The translations under genes were made by a program, and so were the position numbers. Positions 1 to 4,954 of a DNA stretch of 6,914 bases are shown here, one piece after another. Each line of letters begins with the position of its first letter. The stretch's first letter is position 1. The stretch covers positions 1 to 6,914 of the forward strand of contig JBHJHK010000226.1 in assembly GCA_050330975.1 (NCBI GenBank), in the 5' to 3' direction. This DNA is from JBHJHK01 sp050330975. GTDB lineage: Bacteria > Pseudomonadota > Gammaproteobacteria > Competibacterales > Competibacteraceae. The notes under the pieces were generated by a model, which worked only from the letters and a program-made list of their open reading frames with translations, was not told the origin of the DNA and did not search any database.

Positions 1-1397
1 GGCCCCTGGACGGCAGAGGCGTCGAGGAGCAAGGGCACGGGCCCATCGCAGCGCCAGGGATGGTGACCCAGGGTTATCCCCTTGGCCTGGAGAACCTGCC
101 CCAGGCGCGGTTGGGGGGTCAGGTGGACCTCTATGAGTTCCACCTGGCGCCCCTGCCCCGCCCCGGTGCCCGGGGGGAAGTGCTCTGCCAGCCAGTCCCC
201 CAGGGCTTCGGGGTCGGCCACCCTCAGGCGTTGGGCCAGGCCGGCGTTGAACGCCCCCCGCCCCACCACCTCCAAGAGCGCCCATTCCCACGGCCCGACA
301 TTCGGTGGACCCACCTCCAGCCAAGCCACCGTCGCCCGGTGGGATCCATCCCCGAGCCAGCGGTCCCCCAGGGCCATGAGGGCTGCCAGCAACAGCACCG
401 ACCGTCGGTGGGGCAGCTCGGGGTCTTTGACGCCCAAGGTGTCGATGGCCGTGGGCAGGGCGATGACCAATAGCCGCTCCTCCCGGGGTTTCGCCCCCTC
501 ATCGCGCCGATAGCACAGCAGCTCATCGGCCGCCCAACGGGCGTCAAAGGCGTCCACCGCGCCGTCGTCCTCCACCAGGGCCAGCTCGGAAGCCACCAGT
601 TGCGCCACACGGCCCCCGGTGGCCAACTCCCAAAAGCCCCCGGTGGGTTGGTTCCCCCGGGCCGCTCCGGCGGGGGCCCGTTCGCCCCGGGCCTGGGGTC
701 GGGGCGAGGCCAACCCCGCCGCCAAGGCCCCCTTGGCCCGGAGGAGTTGGCCCAGGGCCAGGCGTTGGGAAGGCCGCTCCAGGACGGGGAGGGCCTCCAA
801 GACCGCCACCATCTCGGGGGTCAACAACCGGGTGAAGCGCCGGGCCGCCGCCGCCAATTGCCCATAGCTCTCCTGGAGCAGCTCGACGGCGACCCCCTCG
901 GCCCCCGGTTGTGCCAACCCCCGGGCCACCGGCTGGGGGTGGCGCAACTGGCGGCGCAGGGTGGGAAAGTCGGGACTCGGCAAGCTCAAGGGCTGGCGCT
1001 CCCGGAGGCGCTCCACCACCAAGCCCACCCAAGCGCTCACCACCTGGGGTTGGGGGACAACCCCGTGGCGGGCGGCGGCATCCCGGACCGCCCCCAGGAG
1101 GGGATCCACCCCCAGGCGCCCCAGCAAGTGGTCTCGGTAGCGGGCCACGGCGGGGAGAAGGGCCGTCGGCAGGGCCACGGGATGGCTTGACGCCATGGGG
1201 GCAACCCGGGGGCCCAGCAACAGCCGCCCCCAATCCACCACCGCCCCGGGGGGCGGGGCCCAGGGGTGGGCGCCATAGGCGGCCAACAGCCAGGGGGCGA
1301 CGGCGGAGGGTTCGGCCACGGGGCCCGTGGCGGCGGCTCGAAGCCCCGTGTCCAGCCAAGCCCTGGCCACCTCGGCGCCCGCTGCGCCGGGTGTCAC
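1..1397 (-). CDS. MoxR-associated partner protein, vWA-like (partial, runs off left edge)
   Basis: The frame is open from a GTG at 1397-1395 to the left edge (465 codons, no stop seen), so the C-terminus is missing. The start is chosen because GTG overlaps the upstream ATPase stop as GTGA, a classic translational-coupling arrangement. A weak GGGG lies five bases before it. Residues 1-250 are Ala/Leu/Arg-rich and probably helical, followed by a short Gly/Ala/Pro/Arg linker. From about residue 272 comes an acidic segment containing ALVEDD and DAFDARW, then RLLVIALPTAID, a helix, ATVAWLEV, another helix, VELIEVHLTP and PVPLLLDAS. This alternation of hydrophobic strands and helices fits a Rossmann-like vWA fold. 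The usual first-strand DxSxS metal motif is replaced by ALPTA, so metal binding is doubtful. Known for the family: MoxR ATPases are commonly paired with vWA proteins (RavA-ViaA, MoxR-vWA-beta-propeller ternary systems). Inferred: this is the adaptor of the adjacent ATPase. The pairing is fairly sure; the fold assignment is tentative. Confidence 0.72.
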   Translation of the reverse strand, partial: MTPGAAGAEVARAWLDTGLRAAATGPVAEPSAVAPWLLAAYGAHPWAPPPGAVVDWGRLLLGPRVAPMASSHPVALPTALLPAVARYRDHLLGRLGVDPLLGAVRDAAARHGVVPQPQVVSAWVGLVVERLRERQPLSLPSPDFPTLRRQLRHPQPVARGLAQPGAEGVAVELLQESYGQLAAAARRFTRLLTPEMVAVLEALPVLERPSQRLALGQLLRAKGALAAGLASPRPQARGERAPAGAARGNQPTGGFWELATGGRVAQLVASELALVEDDGAVDAFDARWAADELLCYRRDEGAKPREERLLVIALPTAIDTLGVKDPELPHRRSVLLLAALMALGDRWLGDGSHRATVAWLEVGPPNVGPWEWALLEVVGRGAFNAGLAQRLRVADPEALGDWLAEHFPPGTGAGQGRQVELIEVHLTPQPRLGQVLQAKGITLGHHPWRCDGPVPLLLDASAVQG

Positions 1398-2410
1398 GCC
1401 AACCCCAGAAGGCGGGGCACCCAGGTCGCCAGGCGGGTCAGTTCCTCGCCGCTGTCGCCGGCGTAGGCCAACAACTCCAGGTCCTGGCGCTCCACCCGGC
1501 CGCCGTGGAACAGCCATGCCCGGGTGCGCACCAGGCGATAGTAGCTCACCACCCGGCGGTCGCTGATGGCGATTCGCTGCTCCCGGGCCAGGGTTTTGAT
1601 CACACGGCGAAACTCCTGGAGTAGTGGCTCTGGAAAAAACCGCTGGCGATCACGGACCCCCCCCTCTGGGCCCCCGGCGGCAAACTGCAAGGTGAGGTAG
1701 CGGTGGGCCTTGAGGATGTCTTCCAGGGTGGCGTGGCCCTCGGCCCAAGGGCGCTGGTTGAGGGCGCGCTGGGTGTGGGCGGCGAGTCCCATGTCTAGGA
1801 GGGCGGTGAAGTGGTCGTCTTGGACGGGGGGACAGGGCACCTTGAGGGCAAAGCGGTCTCTGAGGGCCGCCAACTCCCCATCGGCGGGGATGTCATTGCT
1901 GGCCGCCATGAGCACCCTGAGGGCCACGGGCTCGGGGCGGCCATCCTGGTAGAATTTGCCCTCGTTGATCACGGTCAACAGGGCGTTGAGGATCGCCGAG
2001 TTGGATTTGAAGACCTCGTCCAAAAAGGCCATGGTGGCCGTGGGCAGCTTGCCGGCCACCCGCCGTCGATAGGCCCCCTGGCGCAGTTGCTGGATGTCCA
2101 CCGGCCCCAAAATCTCCGCCGGTTCGGTGAAGCGGGTCAGGGTGTATTCGAAGTAGTGGTCGGCCCCGATGGCCAAGGCGTCCCGCAACGCCGTCACCAG
2201 GGCGGATTTGGCGGTGCCCGGCGGGCCCACCAGCAACACCGGTTCCTGGGCGATGGCCCCCACCACCAGGGCATCCACCACCGCCTGGCGGGCGACAAAA
2301 TGCCGGCCCAAGGCCAAACGCAGCCGATTGAGGCGCTCCCTCAGGCCCTGGGCTTCGGCGGCCAGGGTGGCGTAGTCCGAGGTGGCGATGGCGGCTAGGG
2401 GATCGGGCAT
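1394..2410 (-). CDS. MoxR/RavA-family AAA+ ATPase
   Basis: A 338-residue protein from ATG 2410 to TGA, typical in length for a stand-alone MoxR ATPase. Residues 1-50 form a helical lead-in. Walker A is GPPGTAKS (62-69). TRFTEPAEILGP (92-103) is the signature region seen in RavA-like members. Walker B is FLDE (129-132), followed by SNSAILNALLTVINEG. Sensor 1 is in AASND (Asn172). An arginine-finger candidate is LRDRF (183-187). Sensor 2 is SDRR (283-286), in the C-terminal helical lid. All catalytic elements are present, so it should bind and hydrolyse ATP as a hexameric ring in the cytosol. MoxR proteins act as chaperone-like remodelers, often with vWA partners, and the next gene overlaps it by four bases. 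The substrate is not evident. The Shine-Dalgarno before ATG 2410 is weak (CAGAGCC), and 114 bases separate it from the kinase stop, so it may be read from the kinase transcript. Not called ravA because orthology cannot be shown here. Confidence 0.95.
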   Translation of the reverse strand: MPDPLAAIATSDYATLAAEAQGLRERLNRLRLALGRHFVARQAVVDALVVGAIAQEPVLLVGPPGTAKSALVTALRDALAIGADHYFEYTLTRFTEPAEILGPVDIQQLRQGAYRRRVAGKLPTATMAFLDEVFKSNSAILNALLTVINEGKFYQDGRPEPVALRVLMAASNDIPADGELAALRDRFALKVPCPPVQDDHFTALLDMGLAAHTQRALNQRPWAEGHATLEDILKAHRYLTLQFAAGGPEGGVRDRQRFFPEPLLQEFRRVIKTLAREQRIAISDRRVVSYYRLVRTRAWLFHGGRVERQDLELLAYAGDSGEELTRLATWVPRLLGLA

Positions 2411-2524
2411 GGCTCTGGGGCATGGCGCTGGCCCCCGGGCATCGGGGACGAGTCTCGAGGATCTCGCTGGGGGCGCGAGGACGGAGGTGGGCGGGTGATG
2501 ACGGGGTTGAGGCTTGCGCCGCGG
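2411..2524. other. Gap between kinase and MoxR genes
   Basis: These 114 bases lie between the TGA of the kinase and the ATG of the ATPase. The stretch stays GC-rich, shows no AT-rich promoter-like patch and has no convincing terminator, only a 4-bp stem around 2456-2466. An out-of-frame ATG sits at 2423-2421, 13 bases before the real start. It probably acts as an untranslated spacer within one transcript, though a GC-rich promoter cannot be excluded by eye. Confidence 0.4.
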
Positions 2525-4348
2525 TCACACCGTCCGGGCCAGGGGCTCCTCGAGGGCGGGGACGCCGCGGCCTATCGTCGAGGGGAAATACAGGGCGACC
2601 TCCGTGCCTTGGGCGGGGGCGCTCCGCAACCGCAAGACGCCTCCGCTTTGCTTGACAAAGTCATGGACAGAGCTCAATCCCAACCCCGTTCCCCCTTGAC
2701 CCTTGGTGGTGAAAAACGGTTCCAAGGCCCGCTCCGCAGTGACCTCGTCCATCCCGGTACCGGTGTCGACCACCGTCAAGCGCACGTAGCGCCCGGGCTC
2801 GAGGTCGGCCTCGCCGTCGACCACATCCACCCCGTCGACGTTCAAACGGAGGTTTCCCCCCCCGGGCATGGCGTGATGGGCGTTGATGGCCAGGTTGAGC
2901 AAGGCGTTCTCCAACAGGGCTGCGTCGAGGTACAGGGGGGGGAGGCCCCGTTGGACTGTGGTGTGCAGGGCGATATTCTGGGGAGTCAGGCGACGCAGAG
3001 TGCGCTCAAAGCGGGGCAAGAACTCGCCGAGGTCTAGGTGTTGGGGGTTGAGGGGCTGGCGGCGGGCAAAGGTCGACAGACCGCGCATCAAGGCGATACC
3101 GCTGAGGGTGGCCCCGGTGGCGTCCTCCACCAGCTCCCCCACGGTGGCGTCGTCGAGCCCCTGGCCCCCTCGGTCCAGCGCCCCCTTGAGGAGTGCGAGG
3201 TTGCCGTGGATGACCGTGAGGAGGTTGTTGAAATCGTGGGTGATACGGCCGGTGAGCTGGCCGATGGTCTCGAGCTTTTTGATGTGGATGAGCTCGGCCT
3301 CCAGCTGTTTGCGGGCGTCGATGTCGCTGCACGCCCCCACCAGACGGACGGCGCGTCCCTGGGCGTTCCACAGGGCCTGGCCGCGTTCGTGGACCCACTT
3401 GCTGCGACCGTCGCGGCCCCGGGTGCGGAACTCGCAGCTGTAGGTGGGGGTGCGGCCGGCCAGATGATCGGCCAGCTGGGCTTCGATGCGGGCCCGGTCT
3501 TCGGGGTAGATGCGCCGTTGGAAGGCGGCGAGGGTGCCGTCGAACTCCCCCTCGCCGTAGCCGAACAACACCCGCCAGCGCTCGGAGCAAAACACCGATC
3601 CCCCTTCGATATCCCAATCCCAAATGCCGTCACCGCTGCCCTTGAGGGCCAGTTGCCAGCGCTCCTCGCTCTGGTGCAGGGCCGCCTGGGAGGCCTCCAA
3701 GGCCTTGGTGCGGTCCAAAACGCGCCGCTCCAGGGCGTCGTTGAGGGCGGCGAGGGTTTCGTAGATCCGGCTGAGTTTTTGCCGGGTGCCGGTGTCGAGG
3801 TCGCGGGTGGCCTCGGCCTCGGGGACCACCAGCACGAGCCACCACTGGGGGGCGTTGGCCAGGGCCAGGGGGGCGAGGTCGACGAAGTGGATCTCGCCGC
3901 CGTGGAGAAAGTCGAGGACGGCGGGCTCTGTCCGGGCGGCCAGGGGGCCCAGGTGGTGGGTGAGATGGGCTATGGCGGCGGCGACGGCGGGGTCGTCGAC
4001 CTGGTGGGCCTTGAGCCGTTGGGCCAAGCCGCCGTCGACGGCAAAGCTCACGGGCCGGTGGCTGGAGGCCACCAACAGCCCGGCGTCGTCGACGATGACG
4101 ACCCTGCTCCGGGGGCCCAGGGGGAGCCGGGCCAGGAATTGGCCGAGGCCGTGGAGGGACAGGTCGCAGCCCACCACGCCGGCGAAGTGCCCACGGCGGT
4201 CGCGGAGGGCCAAGGTGGCCATGATGCCCAGCTGCACCGAGGCGTCGCTGGAGTATTGGTAGACGGGACTCCAGAGGGGGCGGATGGCCCGGCGCCCCCG
4301 TTGGTACCAGGGGCGCAGGCGCGGGTCGTAGAAGTGGCTGCGGCCCAC
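2525..4348 (-). CDS. Sensor histidine kinase, C-terminal piece (half Cache, PAS, HisKA, HATPase_c)
   Basis: A 607-residue product if translation starts at GTG 4348, with TGA at 2525. The frame is open for 37 more codons up to the TAG, but GTG 4348 is preceded by AGGGGAGG. Residues 7-15 are the Cache signature YDPRLRPWY. GVVGCDLSL (57-65) and VDDAGLLVASS (86-96) are further Cache strands, and WWLVLVVPEAE (169-179) ends the domain. Residues 181-228 form a charged coiled coil. PAS spans about 229-346 (GIWDWDIEGG, HPED-like RIYPEDR). HisKA has GRITHDFNNLL with His371 as the phosphoacceptor, the NtrB-like HDFNN form. HATPase_c has the N box NLAINAHHAM (Asn485, Asn489), G1 DTGTGM (528-533), F box EPFFTTK and G2 GTGLGL (553-558). 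All kinase motifs are intact, so autophosphorylation should be possible. No response regulator is encoded within the window. Confidence 0.85.
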   Translation of the reverse strand: MGRSHFYDPRLRPWYQRGRRAIRPLWSPVYQYSSDASVQLGIMATLALRDRRGHFAGVVGCDLSLHGLGQFLARLPLGPRSRVVIVDDAGLLVASSHRPVSFAVDGGLAQRLKAHQVDDPAVAAAIAHLTHHLGPLAARTEPAVLDFLHGGEIHFVDLAPLALANAPQWWLVLVVPEAEATRDLDTGTRQKLSRIYETLAALNDALERRVLDRTKALEASQAALHQSEERWQLALKGSGDGIWDWDIEGGSVFCSERWRVLFGYGEGEFDGTLAAFQRRIYPEDRARIEAQLADHLAGRTPTYSCEFRTRGRDGRSKWVHERGQALWNAQGRAVRLVGACSDIDARKQLEAELIHIKKLETIGQLTGRITHDFNNLLTVIHGNLALLKGALDRGGQGLDDATVGELVEDATGATLSGIALMRGLSTFARRQPLNPQHLDLGEFLPRFERTLRRLTPQNIALHTTVQRGLPPLYLDAALLENALLNLAINAHHAMPGGGNLRLNVDGVDVVDGEADLEPGRYVRLTVVDTGTGMDEVTAERALEPFFTTKGQGGTGLGLSSVHDFVKQSGGVLRLRSAPAQGTEVALYFPSTIGRGVPALEEPLARTV

Positions 4349-4350
4349 GA

Positions 4351-4358
4351 CCTCCCCT
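4351..4358 (-). promoter_or_regulatory. Shine-Dalgarno-like AGGGGAGG before GTG 4348
   Basis: AGGGGAGG lies two bases upstream of GTG 4348 on the minus strand; counted from AGGGG, the spacing is five bases. It is the strongest purine-rich site seen before any start in this window, and it lies about 100 bases after the in-frame TAG. It could restart translation of a truncated kinase. It could also be chance, because GGGAGGTC also encodes the native residues G-E-V. Confidence 0.4.
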
Positions 4359-4459
4359 GGGCATCGGCCCCAGGGGTCGAGGGCATAGGCCAGTTTGTGG
4401 GGGCTCGAGGGGTCTTTGACCTCGAGGGGGGGGGTGCTGGCGGGCAGGCGGCGGATGCC

Positions 4460-4462
4460 CTA
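4460..4462 (-). other. In-frame amber codon (TAG) inside the Cache domain
   Basis: On the minus strand the codons read CGG TAC TAG GGC ATC. The frame continues open for 644 more codons after the TAG. The three other stop codons visible in the window (at 1394, 2525 and 4955) are all TGA. No other in-frame TAG occurs in the four long coding frames, so the window gives no support for genome-wide reassignment of TAG. The base after the TAG is G, not the C often linked with leaky termination. Confidence 0.9.
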
Positions 4463-4732
4463 GTACCGGCCGTCGGGGGTGGCTATCTGCACCGCCCCGA
4501 GGTTTTCATGGCGTTGGATCTGCCGCCAGAAGTAGTCCTGGAGGGTGGGATGGTCGCCGGGATCGAGCCAGCCTTGATCCACGGCGTCGGCGATGGCCAG
4601 ATCCACCAGGCGGGGGGTTTCCAAATAGCCGTGGAGGTACTGGCGGAGACGCTGGACGATCTCTTGGCGCCAGCGAGCCGAGAAGGTGAGTAGGGTGCGT
4701 TGGTCGTCGCTCAGCGTCGGGGATGTACTCAT
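4460..4732 (-). CDS. N-terminal Cache fragment of the kinase, ending at in-frame TAG
   Basis: Ninety residues from ATG 4732 to the TAG at 4462-4460. The sequence LRQYLHGYLETPRLVDLAIA is the long N-terminal helix that opens a dCache domain. DQGWLDPGDHPTLQDYFWRQ continues it, and GAVQIATPDGRY is the first strand. The protein then stops in the middle of the fold, so this piece alone cannot make a complete Cache domain. There is no signal peptide or N-terminal membrane helix, which is unusual for Cache sensors. The bases before ATG 4732 offer only a weak ribosome-binding site (GGCAGAGCCC). It is best regarded as the broken 5' part of the kinase rather than an independent small gene, although a short peptide would be made if the TAG is real. 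Confidence 0.7.
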   Translation of the reverse strand: MSTSPTLSDDQRTLLTFSARWRQEIVQRLRQYLHGYLETPRLVDLAIADAVDQGWLDPGDHPTLQDYFWRQIQRHENLGAVQIATPDGRY

Positions 4733-4762
4733 GGGCTCTGCCGTTCCGTTGGCATCGGTGCG

Positions 4763-4815
4763 ACTATCAGTACAACTATATAAGTATCTTATGCACAATA
4801 GCACAGAATTTTTTT
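4763..4815 (-). promoter_or_regulatory. AT-rich promoter-like region upstream of the kinase
   Basis: This is the only clearly AT-rich stretch in a very GC-rich window. On the minus strand it begins with an A7 run (4815-4809), which could act as an UP-like element. It continues through TTGTGC, TAAGAT and ACTTATATAGT toward ATG 4732. TATATA and TAAGAT are possible -10 hexamers, but no -35/-10 pair with standard 16-18 base spacing is convincing. Short repeats are present: GCACA twice, separated by ATA (4793-4805), and ACTAT twice, 12 bases apart (plus strand, 4763 and 4775), either of which could be a regulator site. Its position between a hairpin and the kinase start supports a promoter for the kinase-MoxR-partner genes. 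Confidence 0.5.
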
Positions 4816-4917
4816 GCCGGGAGCCTGGGCGTGATGTTTCCCCGGGTGGATGGCCCCCCTGGGCATCGTTGTCCGGCGAAGCCGTATCCCGTTGACCCCC
4901 TGGTACTCGCCTTTGAT
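4816..4917. other. Non-coding stretch between hairpin and promoter region
   Basis: About 100 GC-rich bases between the hairpin and the AT-rich island. No protein-like frame, tRNA-like fold or repeat is apparent. Together with its flanks it makes up the gap between the helical-repeat gene stop (4955) and the kinase start (4732). Confidence 0.35.
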
Positions 4918-4944
4918 GCGACGCCCCCAGGAGGGGGGCGTCGC
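4918..4944 (-). terminator. GC-rich hairpin after the helical-repeat gene
   Basis: The arms GCGACGCCCCC (4918-4928) and GGGGGCGTCGC (4934-4944) are perfectly complementary over 11 bp around a 5-base loop. On the minus strand the hairpin starts 10 bases after the TGA of the upstream gene, which fits a transcript end. No T run follows (ATCAAAGG), so it is not a canonical intrinsic terminator. It could instead stabilise the 3' end or act with Rho. Confidence 0.6.
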
Positions 4945-4954
4945 CCGGGTAAGC

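Larger units (their letters stand above)
2525..4732 (-). pseudogene. dCache-PAS-HisKA-HATPase sensor histidine kinase frame, interrupted by one in-frame TAG
   Basis: Read from ATG 4732, one frame covers 735 codons to TGA at 2525, with a single TAG at codon 91. No frameshift is involved: the protein on both sides of the TAG is one family in the same frame. Cache domain: about codons 30-310, with the break inside it just after ATPDGRY, where family members normally continue with one residue and then G-x-R-R. After it come a coiled-coil linker, one PAS domain, a HisKA helix with the phosphorylatable His, and an HATPase_c domain. There is no receiver domain. Neither the first 40 codons nor the segment after the Cache domain contains a hydrophobic membrane helix, so it appears cytosolic. 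ATG 4732 is preferred over an upstream in-frame GTG at 4804, because the 24 extra codons lie in the AT-rich promoter-like region. Options are a recent nonsense mutation, a base-call error (TTG, TGG or CAG to TAG), readthrough, or two separately translated pieces. Confidence 0.7.

Noticed and set aside
544..1359. Minus-strand 271-codon frame inside the vWA-like gene
   Set aside because: It is a Gly/Pro/Arg-rich translation typical of a wrong frame in GC-rich DNA. The overlapping frame from GTG 1397 has protein-like composition and couples to the ATPase stop.
1893..2528. Out-of-frame ORF, including ATG 2423, overlapping the MoxR start
   Set aside because: Its translation is Pro/Gly/Arg/His-rich, while the MoxR frame beneath it carries intact Walker A, Walker B and sensor motifs.
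3038..4693. Long plus-strand open frame (551 codons) opposite the kinase
   Set aside because: Its product is Gly/Ala/Val/Glu-rich without motifs, and it is the exact antisense of well-conserved Cache, PAS and HisKA sequence. High GC suppresses stop codons in this frame.
4733..4804. Upstream GTG 4804 as the kinase start
   Set aside because: The 24 added codons fall in the AT-rich region with unusual codons (TTA, ATA, AGT) and give a sequence with no signal peptide or membrane helix. ATG 4732 fits the composition change.
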